Of a stretch of DNA of 32,792 nucleotides, positions 16,573-24,463 are shown piece after piece. Position 1 is the stretch's first letter, and each line of letters starts with the position of its first letter. This DNA comes from Deltaproteobacteria bacterium. Lineage in GTDB: Bacteria; Desulfobacterota; Dissulfuribacteria; Dissulfuribacterales; QOAL01. The stretch covers positions 1 to 32,792 of the forward strand of contig JALVQQ010000191.1 in assembly GCA_027025395.1 (NCBI GenBank), read 5' to 3'. Made by a program: the position numbers and the translations under genes. The notes beneath the pieces are model-generated. The model did no database searches and had not been told where the DNA came from. It saw nothing but the letters and a program-made list of their open reading frames with translations.

Positions 16573-17595
16573 CTATCGGGTAAGCCCATGTCCGCTCGTT
16601 ACGGTCTGGGATGGCATGTCAGAGCCATGTACCTGCTGGTGGCACTGGGTGCATTTTGTCATGAATGATTTCTGGAAACCAAACTCGGTGGGCTGGATCT
16701 TTCTGCCAGCCGCCTGCACCCTGGGCTGCCCCTTTGCAGGAATCGGAGACGCATCAACATTGTTTGACGCCCTTCCCGCATGGAAGTGGGCCTCATGACA
16801 CTGCAGACAGAGAAACGGCTCCTGCTGCTGCAGCAGATTGTTGGCCACCGTACCGTGCGGATCATGACACATCAGACAGTTTTCCACCACCGGATCATGT
16901 TCAAAGACAAATGGACCCTGATAACGGGTATGGCATGTGAGACACAGATCATTGAGGCGCTCGTCGGTACGGAGCATTCCCTCATCCATGCACTGGCTGC
17001 CGTGGGCATTGTGGCAGTCGGAACATGTCATCTTGCCCTCTTTTACCGGATGATGAGACATCAGATACATCTGCGCCATCACATCCTGGTGACACTGGGC
17101 GCAGAGTTTTGGCTCCTTCTCTTCGGCAAGCAGGTTCCTGTTTTTATTGCCGTGTATTTTATGGCACCTGGTGCAGGATACATCGTATTCCGCATGGGTG
17201 GAGCCAGGCCAGTTCATCTGGCCGCCAACGGTATGACACTGGGTGCATACACCTGCTATCTCCTCGGCCTCCATCTCATGGGAGCCGGGATTCAGTATCT
17301 TCTCTGTGTCTCCGTCATTATCCACATGAACCGAGCCAGGTCCGTGGCAACCCTCGCAGCCTGCATGATAACCGCCAGCCACTTCAAATGAAGCTATCTT
17401 CATATGGATATTATACTTGTCGTTAGCCATATCCTCATGGCAGTCCAGACATGTTTCACTCCCGACATAGGTAGCGCCAGGTGCTGCTTCCGGGGCCCTG
17501 ATAACGCTTGCCCTGTGCTCAAGAGGGTTATCCACCACCTGACAACCTGCAGCGAGAAACAGGCCCGCCGCCAGCATAATTAATTTTTTCAGCAT
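16573..17595 (-). CDS. DmsE/MtrA-family decaheme c-type cytochrome lipoprotein
   Basis: 340 aa. ATG 17595 is preceded by GGAGGGATGTA. Signal sequence MLKKLIMLAAGLFLAAGC with lipobox LAAGC, so C18 is probably acylated. Exactly ten CXXCH haem motifs follow: CLDCH, CEGCH, CTQCH, CTRCH, CAQCH, CSDCH, CLTCH, CLMCH, CLQCH and CTQCH, with the spacing and intervening histidines typical of MtrA/DmsE decaheme proteins. It would form the electron wire through the barrel encoded by the next gene. No outer-surface cytochrome (MtrC/OmcA type) or inner-membrane quinol oxidase gene lies nearby. The lipid anchor differs from soluble MtrA and would hold it to a membrane. LspA, needed for lipoprotein maturation, is encoded in the same window. 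Confidence 0.95.
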   Translation of the reverse strand: MLKKLIMLAAGLFLAAGCQVVDNPLEHRASVIRAPEAAPGATYVGSETCLDCHEDMANDKYNIHMKIASFEVAGGYHAGCEGCHGPGSVHVDNDGDTEKILNPGSHEMEAEEIAGVCTQCHTVGGQMNWPGSTHAEYDVSCTRCHKIHGNKNRNLLAEEKEPKLCAQCHQDVMAQMYLMSHHPVKEGKMTCSDCHNAHGSQCMDEGMLRTDERLNDLCLTCHTRYQGPFVFEHDPVVENCLMCHDPHGTVANNLLQQQEPFLCLQCHEAHFHAGRASNNVDASPIPAKGQPRVQAAGRKIQPTEFGFQKSFMTKCTQCHQQVHGSDMPSQTVTSGHGLTR

Positions 17596-18475
17596 TACAT
17601 CCCTCCGATTTCCCTAACCTTGAATTTACGTTGAGCATTTGTTCTTGACTTCAGCGTGCAGGGACAACTCCCTATTTTCAGTCATGAGGAGTCATGATCC
17701 CGTGCGGTTACTCCCTACAAAAGTCACTTTCGTTTCAGATAATCAGTCACCCCCTTTCACCCTGCCGGCCCGCAAGGCATGACCCGTCCTTCGGGAACAA
17801 GTACAAAGCGGTTACGGACCGGACACAAGTGCTGACAATTCTTGATTTCAGATTCCAGATGCCTATTGCGCCTGCCTGCCCCGCGCCCCGTTGCGGTATG
17901 CGTGGCAGCCGGCAAAGTGTTTCAAAATGAAATGCAAAAAATGAACCCGTTTTCATCATTTTTAAAAAAAATTATTCAAGAAAAACGTGCCGCGTTTCCG
18001 TATCGCAGTCATTAATCCCCAGGCAGCCTCCACGCCGAAATCAAGTTGTACATAAATATAATCAGTTATCACCATTAGTTACGACCCTGCACTGGCAACA
18101 ACATGATTTAAAAAATATTTTTTTATCAAATACAATAGGGCCCCATTATCATTACGGCGGATTTCGAGGGAAAAAGTGCCGCCATACACAACAACAAAAT
18201 GCCAATCCACCATTTTGCCGGCTTGGTTCTAAATTTTTTTTATGCCCTTGTGGCATGTCCCCCACCCTCAGCCATGACTGCCTGCCTTGACAGTTTGTGC
18301 GGTTGAAGCACAAGAACGACAAAAAAAATACACCGAATCGTCAAATTTCAGACGCATGCCCGATTGTGTTGCGGGACTCCGCTCCATTCATGCCCCGCCG
18401 GCACAACTGCATTCCGGCACCGTGCATGAGAGGCTTCAGGCTGCACATACACCCGCAACACCAGGGATTTTGATA
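17596..18475. other. Gene-free divergent region between cytochrome operon and TetR gene
   Basis: About 880 bp with no credible ORF: the track ORFs are short and lack domains. From about 17930 to 18240 it is AT-rich with long A/T runs. An inverted repeat CAAAATG/CATTTTG (18195-18217) is followed by a T run on the plus strand. The cytochrome promoter should lie near 17600-17700, where a tandem AGTCATGA repeat is seen. No tRNA or riboswitch is recognised. Confidence 0.55.
17680..17697. repeat. Two AGTCATGA copies in 10-bp phase
   Basis: AGTCATGA at 17680-17687 and again at 17690-17697, one helical turn apart and about 85 bp upstream of the decaheme ATG. Each contains the palindrome TCATGA. Possible regulator-binding site for the cytochrome operon. 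Confidence 0.35.
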
Positions 18476-18503
18476 TTGACTTGACCAGGACAGTTGGTAA
18501 TAT
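18476..18503 (+). promoter_or_regulatory. Candidate sigma-70 promoter of the FadR-like gene
   Basis: TTGACT (18476-18481), 16-bp spacer, TAATAT (18498-18503). Predicted start near 18510, inside the operator, giving a short leader before the ATG at 18538. Confidence 0.5.
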
Positions 18504-18505
18504 TC

Positions 18506-18523
18506 TGAATGAATGTGCATTCA
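18506..18523. promoter_or_regulatory. FadR-type operator (TGAATG-N6-CATTCA)
   Basis: TGAATGAATGTGCATTCA contains the perfect dyad AATGAATG-TG-CATTCATT. It matches the Bacillus FadR consensus TGAATGAMTANTCATTCA in 16 of 18 positions. It lies just downstream of the -10 hexamer, so bound repressor would block transcription of its own gene. Confidence 0.75.
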
Positions 18524-18537
18524 TTTCAGGCCAGCCA

Positions 18538-19161
18538 ATGATGAAAGTAGCAGACAAACACGATAAAATCGTACGCGCCGCAATACGGGTTTTTGCAAGA
18601 AACGGTTTCTTCAACTCGAGAATTTCAGAAATCGCCAAGGAAGCCAATGTGGCTGACGGCACCATCTACTTATATTTCAACAACAAATACGATATCCTCA
18701 TCACCATCTTTGAAGAGGAGATGGGCAAAATCATTGCCAATGTCAAGCGAGAAATGGCTTCACTTTCAGACCCGTGCGAAAAACTGCACTGTTTCGCCCG
18801 GATGCACCTGGCATTAATGGAAGAAAAAAGGGAGCTGGCGGAAGTAATTCAGGTGGAGCTGCGCCAGAGCTCCAAGTTCATAAAGGACTACCACAACAAG
18901 AAATTTGTGGAGTACACCAATATTATTGAGTCCATACTGAAAGATGGCCAGGAACGGGGGATTTTCCGCAAAGAAATAATTCCGGAAATTTTCAAGCGGG
19001 CATTTTTCGGAGCGCTTGATGAAATGTCACGCTTCTGGGTGCTGTCCTCCCAGAAAAAATTCGGCGTAAAGACGGCGGCGCGCCAGATTACAAACCTTTT
19101 CCTCCAGGGCAGCCTTACGGACAAGGGCCGCCAGCACCGGTCCTGCTGCCATATCACCTGA
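18538..19161 (+). CDS. TetR-family regulator, FadR-like (Bacillus type)
   Basis: 207 aa from ATG 18538 (a second ATG follows at once); the TTG at 18481 in the track lies inside the promoter and is rejected. The N-terminal HTH is IVRAAIRVFARNGFFNSRISEIAKEANVADGTIYLYFNNKYDIL. That segment and the later VIQVELRQS closely resemble B. subtilis FadR (VADGTIYLYFKNKEDIL; VTQLELRQS). FadR represses fatty-acid degradation genes and is released by long-chain acyl-CoA. The operator directly upstream fits the known FadR site, which supports both the assignment and autoregulation. Likely targets nearby are the fadL-like and acyl-CoA synthetase genes about 5 kb away. I found no second operator in front of them by eye. 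Confidence 0.9.
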   Translation: MMKVADKHDKIVRAAIRVFARNGFFNSRISEIAKEANVADGTIYLYFNNKYDILITIFEEEMGKIIANVKREMASLSDPCEKLHCFARMHLALMEEKRELAEVIQVELRQSSKFIKDYHNKKFVEYTNIIESILKDGQERGIFRKEIIPEIFKRAFFGALDEMSRFWVLSSQKKFGVKTAARQITNLFLQGSLTDKGRQHRSCCHIT

Positions 19162-19178
19162 CATAATCACATCTTGCC

Positions 19179-20081
19179 GTGCAACTGCCTGAACCACTGA
19201 ACCGCTACCAGGATATTATTCCAGGGCTGCAGGAATTCGCGGATTCACTTGCCTCTCCCCTCAAACCCTTTGTAAGGCTGAATACTCTGAAGGCACCGGA
19301 GGCCGCCATATTGCACCGGCTGCGGGGTGAAGGTTCCCGGCTAAAGAAAACAGCGATCCGCTGGCTATACAGCATTGAACAAGAGCAACGGCTTCGCTCT
19401 GGCACATGCTACCAGCTTGGCTACACCTATCCCCAGGCCATCACCTCTGCACTGCCGGTGCTAGCGCTTGACATCAGGCCAGGACAGTCCGTGCTGGATT
19501 TATGCGCTGCCCCGGGAGGAAAGACCACGCACATGGCTCAGATCATGGGCGACACAGGCATAGTGGTTGCCAATGACAGAAAACATGGCAGGATTACAGC
19601 CCTTATGGCCAACCTCAAGCGTCTTGGCATCACCAATACAGTAGTGACCAACTGCCGCGGAGAATTCCTGGCAACAGGCATGCTGTTCAACCGCGTCCTG
19701 GTGGATGCCCCGTGCTCGGGCGAAGGCCGCTACAGACTTGACAAAAACGGCCGGCTCACCCACATGAAAGCCGGAGCCACCGACCTTCCCGCAATACAGA
19801 AGGGCCTTGTGCAAAAGGGCTACGACCTGCTGGCGCCAGGTGGAATCATGGTGTATTCAACCTGCACCATCAACCCGGACGAAAACGAGGCCGTGATCAA
19901 CCACCTGCTCAGGAAAAGAGGGGCTGTGCTTGAGCCGTGGCAGCCTCCCCTGGCATGGCACAGGGGCGTTACAGACTGGAATGGAGTGGAATATGACAAA
20001 AACCTCCGCTTTTGCAGAAGGTTCTACGCGCACGAAACAGGATCAGTGGGATTCTTCCTGGCCCGCATTCGCAAGCTCTGA
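19179..20081 (+). CDS. RsmB/RsmF-type (NOL1/NOP2/Sun) RNA cytosine-C5 methyltransferase
   Basis: 300 aa from GTG 19179, with no clear ribosome-binding site; the previous stop is 17 bases upstream. SAM-binding motif I is VLDLCAAPGGKTTHMA (about 105-120). Motif IV is VDAPCSGEG with C179 and motif VI is YSTCTINPDENE with C229, the two cysteines of the m5C reaction. Substrate would be rRNA or tRNA. It lacks the C-terminal PUA-like domain of full-length RsmF, but the overlapping next gene may supply one. The N-terminus (about 25-60) contains the usual VRLNTLK segment. Confidence 0.92.
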   Translation: MQLPEPLNRYQDIIPGLQEFADSLASPLKPFVRLNTLKAPEAAILHRLRGEGSRLKKTAIRWLYSIEQEQRLRSGTCYQLGYTYPQAITSALPVLALDIRPGQSVLDLCAAPGGKTTHMAQIMGDTGIVVANDRKHGRITALMANLKRLGITNTVVTNCRGEFLATGMLFNRVLVDAPCSGEGRYRLDKNGRLTHMKAGATDLPAIQKGLVQKGYDLLAPGGIMVYSTCTINPDENEAVINHLLRKRGAVLEPWQPPLAWHRGVTDWNGVEYDKNLRFCRRFYAHETGSVGFFLARIRKL

Positions 20082-20553
20082 TTCCAGGGCGTCTGTACTT
20101 GAATTCTGGGAAAGGCGTTTCGGTGTGCCACCAGCCGTTTTTGCCCCCTATGAGCTGGCATCTTCCTCACGGGTCACATACCTTGTAAGAAGGAGCCCGT
20201 TTCTTTCCGGCCTGGCCTCAATGCGCATCACCCGCGCTGGCCTGCCGTTCATGAGAAACGCGGGGATTCACAGGAAACCGACCACCGAGGCCGCGCAGCG
20301 TTTCGGCCATCTTGCCACGCGCAACGTTGTCAGGCTTGCCCTGCCTGACCTGTTTCAACTCTGCCTGCAAAACGAAATAGCACTTGAAATTGACACCGAT
20401 CCGGGTTTTGTTTTCCTTATGGACATGAACCGTTCCGTCTGGGGATGCGGCCTCTATCTGCAGCCTGGCAGGCTTCTGAACAGGCTCCCCAAACGCATGG
20501 TGCAGGAGCTTGCCCAAAACAGGCGCAACCCTGACATTGCATCGCAACCCTAA
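19993..20553 (+). CDS. PUA-like RNA-binding protein overlapping the methyltransferase
   Basis: 186 aa from ATG 19993, which has GGAG eight bases upstream; the track start at 19930 is probably too early. It overlaps the methyltransferase gene by 89 bases in another frame, which implies translational coupling. After a disordered start, the segment VLEFWERRFGVPPAVFAPYELASSSRVTYLVRR and then MRITRAGLPFMRNAGIHRKPTTEAAQRFG resemble PUA-like domains attached to NOL1/NOP2/Sun methyltransferases, especially archaeal-type ones. I infer it binds the RNA target and acts with the upstream enzyme, as though one two-domain protein were split. Domain assignment is by eye. Confidence 0.65.
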   Translation: MTKTSAFAEGSTRTKQDQWDSSWPAFASSDSRASVLEFWERRFGVPPAVFAPYELASSSRVTYLVRRSPFLSGLASMRITRAGLPFMRNAGIHRKPTTEAAQRFGHLATRNVVRLALPDLFQLCLQNEIALEIDTDPGFVFLMDMNRSVWGCGLYLQPGRLLNRLPKRMVQELAQNRRNPDIASQP

Positions 20554-20763
20554 TGTTGCATTTTTACCCTCAAGGGCAGCATCCCGGCTCACTGGCGCGC
20601 GGTTTCCAGCAGATCCGGGATGATGGGCCGAAAAGCTTCACATGCCGGCCTGGACGGGAGACGACATGACTGCTTCCCTCAACAGGCGATTTTCCATCGC
20701 CATCCGGGCAGCGGTTGTTACGGTTGTTAATGAACAGGCAAATTCGTGTCAAACAGGGACTCA

Positions 20764-21801
20764 ATGCAGACACTTTTCAAGAATCTTTCGGCGCTCATTG
20801 CCACCGCCGTCGTCTCTGTCTCCGCGCCCGGTTTTGCCCTGGACGTAATCCTGCTCAAAAACGGCGACCGGCTTTCAGGCAGCATTAAATCAATGGACCC
20901 CCACTCCGTTATCATCAATCTCAAATATGCAGGGGAAGTAAACATTGCGCGGGACGCAATAGACCAGCTGAAAACCGGACAGCCTCACAGGGTAATGCTC
21001 AGGGACAAGACCTTGACCTTTGGCGATATCGAAAAACAGTCCGATGACACAACCATAGTTCATGACTCTGTCACCGGAACAGAAAAGATTTGCTCCTTTA
21101 CTGAAATGGCCTATATCAACCCCCCTCCTCACATTTCCGGCGAAGGAAGTATTTTCACAGGAGAGATAAACCTGGGAGGGGAATGGAAGGAGGGCAATAC
21201 CGTTTCCACCAAGCTCAGGCTGGACTTCAATACACAGTATGACAGGGGCATCAGGCGCTGGCTTTTCAACGGCAATACCCAGTGGGAAAGCAAAAACCGT
21301 GACAAGACAGAAGACAACTGGTTCATCCAGGGCAGGTATAACAGGCTGTTTGCGGAAAAATGGTATGTGCTCGGGAACATGTCCCTTGAGTACGACGAAT
21401 TCAAGGGGCTCAACCTCAGGTCAGTAACCGGCGGCGGGGCAGGATACAGGTTTTTTGATGACCCGCACGACAAACTGTCCATTGAGGCAGGCCCCAACTT
21501 TGTATATGAAGACTATCAGGATGAACCAAGGCATATCAACATCTCCTTCCGGGAGAGTTTGACTTTCGAGTACCCCCTGTTTCGCAGCCGCATCCTTTTT
21601 TATCATCATCACTCCCTGCTCCAGGGGCTGAACGACACCGACACCCTGTCTGTAAAAACCAGCACGGGCATCAAGATCCCGCTTGGATTGCTGGGCATAA
21701 GCACATCCCTGCAACTTGACTGGGACTGGGACAAAAAACCCACTTCCGGACGCAAGAACTCCGACACCACGTTCACCCTCAAGGGAGGCTACGACTGGTA
21801 A
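20764..21801 (+). CDS. DUF481 (YdiY-type) outer-membrane protein
   Basis: 345 aa from ATG 20764; the GTG at 20746 is less likely because the signal peptide MQTLFKNLSALIATAVVSVSAPGFA starts at this ATG and AGGGA precedes it. Residues 26-90 (LDVILLKNGDRLSGSI...VNIARDAIDQLKTGQP) form the small beta domain often seen before DUF481. From about 125 there are amphipathic beta-strands with aromatic girdles (FTGEINLGGEWKEGNTVSTKLRLDFNTQYD) to the C-terminal LKGGYDW. DUF481 proteins are outer-membrane barrels of unknown transport role; some are salt- or pH-induced. It stands alone, and the next gene has its own sigma-54 promoter that begins just after this stop codon. Confidence 0.88.
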   Translation: MQTLFKNLSALIATAVVSVSAPGFALDVILLKNGDRLSGSIKSMDPHSVIINLKYAGEVNIARDAIDQLKTGQPHRVMLRDKTLTFGDIEKQSDDTTIVHDSVTGTEKICSFTEMAYINPPPHISGEGSIFTGEINLGGEWKEGNTVSTKLRLDFNTQYDRGIRRWLFNGNTQWESKNRDKTEDNWFIQGRYNRLFAEKWYVLGNMSLEYDEFKGLNLRSVTGGGAGYRFFDDPHDKLSIEAGPNFVYEDYQDEPRHINISFRESLTFEYPLFRSRILFYHHHSLLQGLNDTDTLSVKTSTGIKIPLGLLGISTSLQLDWDWDKKPTSGRKNSDTTFTLKGGYDW

Positions 21802-21820
21802 CTATATGAATGGTAACTAT
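21796..21820. repeat. Direct repeat TGGTAACTAT x2 before the sigma-54 promoter
   Basis: TGGTAACTAT occurs at 21796-21805 and 21811-21820, 15 bp apart start to start. The first copy covers the DUF481 stop codon. The close fit to the promoter may be chance. Confidence 0.4.
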
Positions 21821-21822
21821 TA

Positions 21823-21839
21823 TTGGCACGTAAAATGCA
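21823..21839 (+). promoter_or_regulatory. Sigma-54 (-24/-12) promoter of the porin gene
   Basis: TTGGCACGTAAAATGCA: the -24 element TTGGCACG is exact, GG and GC are separated by exactly ten bases, and the -12 element is ATGCA against consensus TTGCA. Predicted start near 21850, 127 bp before the porin ATG. A bacterial enhancer-binding protein would be required. Confidence 0.8.
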
Positions 21840-21868
21840 GTTTTTCTCACGCTACCCATAATCAAGCT

Positions 21869-21879
21869 AAGGAGGTGAT
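21869..21879 (+). promoter_or_regulatory. Full-length anti-16S sequence in the porin leader
   Basis: AAGGAGGTGAT is complementary over 11 bases to the usual 3' end of 16S rRNA, yet no start codon sits at useful spacing: the nearest ATG is one base away and opens a two-codon frame, and the next ATG (17 codons) is 18 bases beyond GGAGG. The porin has its own ribosome-binding site 100 bases further on. Confidence 0.5.
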
Positions 21880-21976
21880 GCCTTAGAACCATAATGCTGT
21901 GTTTAACCAGGGCGTTCATGCGATTTATGATGCCCAGAGGGGATTAATATTTTTCATTTTCAATCAAGGAGGGTAT

Positions 21977-23584
21977 ATGAACCATTCAAAGAGAAACATT
22001 TTGGTTGCTGCCTTTTTTATTATGGCTGCTTTCACCCTGCCTGCATTTGCCGGAGGAGTCGCTCCTGACCAGGAACTTGCCGATCTCAAGGCACAGATGA
22101 AGGTAATGATGGAACGCATCAGGCAGCTTGAGGCACAGCAGGGGCAGAGCTCCTCCGCCGAGGTGCAGGAGCTTCAGAAGAAAGTCGACGAGCTCGAGGC
22201 ATACAAAAAGGAAGCAAGCCAGACCAAGGCGTACTGGAAAAACGGGTTCCGTATAGAATACAAGCCCAACGACAGTGAAAACGAGTACAAGATGCGCATC
22301 CGCGCCGGCATCCAGTTCCGTTACACTTATGTCAACACGGACAACGATGTGCGCGCCAACAGGGAAAATTACAGCTCTCTCATAGCAAGGAGGCTGCGCC
22401 TCTTTGTTGACGGCACGGCCCCCAACAAGGACTGGAAGTATTTCATGCACATTCAGCTTGAGCCGAAATCAAAGGTTAATACCCATGACGCGTTCATACA
22501 GTGGCAGAAGTACAAATATGCCAGGGTACAGTTTGGCCGCATGAAAATCCCCTACAGCATGGAATACTGGCAGAGCGGATTCGGGCAGAATGGCGCTGAC
22601 CGTACCATCTTTACCGGAGACTCGGAAGCCGACAAGGATGTATTCGGCACCAAGGTTTATGACATTCCCGGCGGCAACGCCCGCCTGCGTGTTGGTGGAC
22701 ATCGCAACAAAAACGGCTTCCCGACCGGCGGCATGTTGCTCTACCGCTCCCAGGGCGTCAATGTAAACGGCGTTGTTGACATGTTCGGCATGAAGCAGTT
22801 CCTTGCATACTGGGTCGGCATCTATAATGGACGTGACACCCAGGGCGCCACCAACGCCAATTCCGACATGCTCTATGTGGGAAGGCTGGGTATCAATTTC
22901 CTGCCAGGCTCTGATCCTAAAGGGCCGCTGGGCCCCAAGGGGCTGAAAAACTACTTTGCCCAGGGTGACTATGGTTACAACACAAAGCCACTGGCTTCTT
23001 TTGTAACCGCCACCTTTTATAACAGGGGCACGGTAGATGCAGCCTACAGCAGCTTGGGCAAACTCACCAAAAACAGGGAACATGATACGGACAACTACGG
23101 TTTCAACGGCTGTTTCCTCTTCAGGTACATGGGTTTCTCCGCGGACCTGGAGGCTGGCTGGGAAGAGTTTGAACAGAAGAGCGCCACTAACGTCAACAAG
23201 GCCTACTGGGACCGCTGGGGAGCCCGCGCAAACCTCGGCTACTTTATTGTACCGAGAAAGTGGGAAGTCACCTTCAAGTTTGCACACATGAATCGTCTTG
23301 ATAACGCAAACCTGGAGAACTCTCTGGCAAGTGGACTGGGGCTGGTAGAGCTTGATGACGGATATGCGGTTGAAAAAGACATGCAGCAGTACAGACTAGG
23401 GATCAACTGGTATCTTCATGGTTTCAACCAGTACATCAGTGCTGAAGTTGGCCTGTTCCACAGGAACTTTGACAAAATCAGCGCCTCTGAAGCAGCAGCC
23501 GTTGGATTCACCGGCGCCCTCTCCGATGCCAAGGACAGCCAGGATGATGTCCGCTTCAGGATTCAGTACCAGCACTTCTTCTAA
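21977..23584 (+). CDS. Phosphate-selective porin O/P-like outer-membrane protein
   Basis: 535 aa from ATG 21977, preceded by AAGGAGGGTAT; the track start at 21899 is too early. Signal peptide MNHSKRNILVAAFFIMAAFTLPAFA. Residues about 30-80 are a periplasmic coiled coil (ELADLKAQMKVMMERIRQLEAQQ...VQELQKKVDELEAYKKE), as in trimeric OprP/OprO-like porins. The barrel begins near residue 90 (FRIEYKPNDSENEYKMRIRAGIQFRY) with the characteristic ARRLRLFVDGTAPNKDWKYFMHIQLE and ends YQHFF. Family members pass phosphate or other anions, but the ion cannot be read from the sequence. Its sigma-54 promoter and strong terminator make it a single-gene, tightly regulated unit. Confidence 0.9.
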   Translation: MNHSKRNILVAAFFIMAAFTLPAFAGGVAPDQELADLKAQMKVMMERIRQLEAQQGQSSSAEVQELQKKVDELEAYKKEASQTKAYWKNGFRIEYKPNDSENEYKMRIRAGIQFRYTYVNTDNDVRANRENYSSLIARRLRLFVDGTAPNKDWKYFMHIQLEPKSKVNTHDAFIQWQKYKYARVQFGRMKIPYSMEYWQSGFGQNGADRTIFTGDSEADKDVFGTKVYDIPGGNARLRVGGHRNKNGFPTGGMLLYRSQGVNVNGVVDMFGMKQFLAYWVGIYNGRDTQGATNANSDMLYVGRLGINFLPGSDPKGPLGPKGLKNYFAQGDYGYNTKPLASFVTATFYNRGTVDAAYSSLGKLTKNREHDTDNYGFNGCFLFRYMGFSADLEAGWEEFEQKSATNVNKAYWDRWGARANLGYFIVPRKWEVTFKFAHMNRLDNANLENSLASGLGLVELDDGYAVEKDMQQYRLGINWYLHGFNQYISAEVGLFHRNFDKISASEAAAVGFTGALSDAKDSQDDVRFRIQYQHFF

Positions 23585-23623
23585 GGCATAACACCGCAGA
23601 TTATGGCGGATTTATCAAACCAG

Positions 23624-23648
23624 GGGGGCCTTGAAAGGCCCCCTTTTT
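23624..23648 (+). terminator. Intrinsic terminator of the porin gene
   Basis: GGGGGCC-TTGAAA-GGCCCCC stem followed by TTTTT, 40 bases after the porin stop codon. Confidence 0.95.
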
Positions 23649-23677
23649 CATGACGGCCAGTAAGGCGGGCAAATAGT

Positions 23678-24463
23678 CTATTCCTGCCCGCACGCCTTTT
23701 CCGTCATGCGCTCTGCTGCAAAAATGAGAGATTCAATGTCGAGAAATTCCAGGGCATTCCTGTCAAAAAGCACCTTTACACCGGCAGGAAACCCGTCATC
23801 TTCATCAGCATCCCAGAAATGGACCTGCACAGGCACCCTGGGCAGCACCGGAACCACGGCACAGAAATCGGCATGGCACTCATCCACCTTTCTTGCCCCC
23901 ATTCGGACCAGCACCCTTTCAAGCTCCCTTCCACGCCCCTGAAACTCACGTGCAAGCCTGTCCTCCGTGTACCTTTTGAGAGTTACAACCTTTGATATGG
24001 AGTTCGGGAAGGATTCGAGGCCTACCCAGTCTCCAGCGAGCCGCCCCGCTCCGCCAAAAAACAGGTAGTTATAGAGAAGAATCTGGTCTCTCGGGTCAAG
24101 CTCCCCCCCTGCTGAAGAGACCACGCTTTCGGATGAAATAAACACTGTCTCCCCAAGATACAACAGCCTTAGCATCTGTCTGCCATTCTCCTCCACAACC
24201 GTTCCGCCAAGCCCGGGGCCGCATTCCGCAAGGTCAACCGTGCTCACCTTTTTTTTAAGCGTTCTCAACAGCACAGTGTCAGGATCATGCACACGCTGGA
24301 TATCTCCCCCGCCTTCATTATCACCATCACGCTGAAGATATGGACAGGCGGACGGATCCGCACCGGCCGAAACCACGGCAACCGCAAAGGCCATGCAGGC
24401 AGGATAGCCACACTCACCGCAGTTGCTCCTCGGTGTCTTCTTAACTATGTCAAGCGCATTCAT
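23678..24463 (-). CDS. DUF3786 protein with N-terminal [4Fe-4S] motif
   Basis: 261 aa. The N-terminus has four cysteines, C15, C18, C23 and C40 (NCGECGYPACMAF...ACPYL), the pattern of the Fe-S domain found in corrinoid/iron-sulfur proteins of the acetyl-CoA pathway. The rest (from about residue 75) is DUF3786-like: ILLYNYLFFGGAGRLAGDWVGLESFPNSISK, then VPVLPRVPVQVHFWDADEDDGFPAGVKVLFD. DUF3786 proteins are common in anaerobes and sulfate reducers and have no assigned function. The ATG overlaps the upstream gene's TGA (ATGA). It is the last gene of the transglutaminase-like operon. Confidence 0.85.
   Translation of the reverse strand: MNALDIVKKTPRSNCGECGYPACMAFAVAVVSAGADPSACPYLQRDGDNEGGGDIQRVHDPDTVLLRTLKKKVSTVDLAECGPGLGGTVVEENGRQMLRLLYLGETVFISSESVVSSAGGELDPRDQILLYNYLFFGGAGRLAGDWVGLESFPNSISKVVTLKRYTEDRLAREFQGRGRELERVLVRMGARKVDECHADFCAVVPVLPRVPVQVHFWDADEDDGFPAGVKVLFDRNALEFLDIESLIFAAERMTEKACGQE

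Noticed and set aside
17658-17673. GG-N10-GC spacing on the minus strand before the cytochrome gene
   Set aside because: Flanking bases do not match the sigma-54 -24 or -12 consensus.
18195-18240. CAAAATG/CATTTTG hairpin with later T run
   Set aside because: No gene ends nearby on the plus strand and the T run is about 13 bases from the stem, so terminator function is not supported.
18481-18537. TTG start for the TetR gene
   Set aside because: It lies inside the promoter and operator, and the ATG pair at 18538 matches the family N-terminus.
22469-23287. 272-aa minus-strand ORF
   Set aside because: Antisense shadow of the phosphate-porin-like gene; no motif or start signal.
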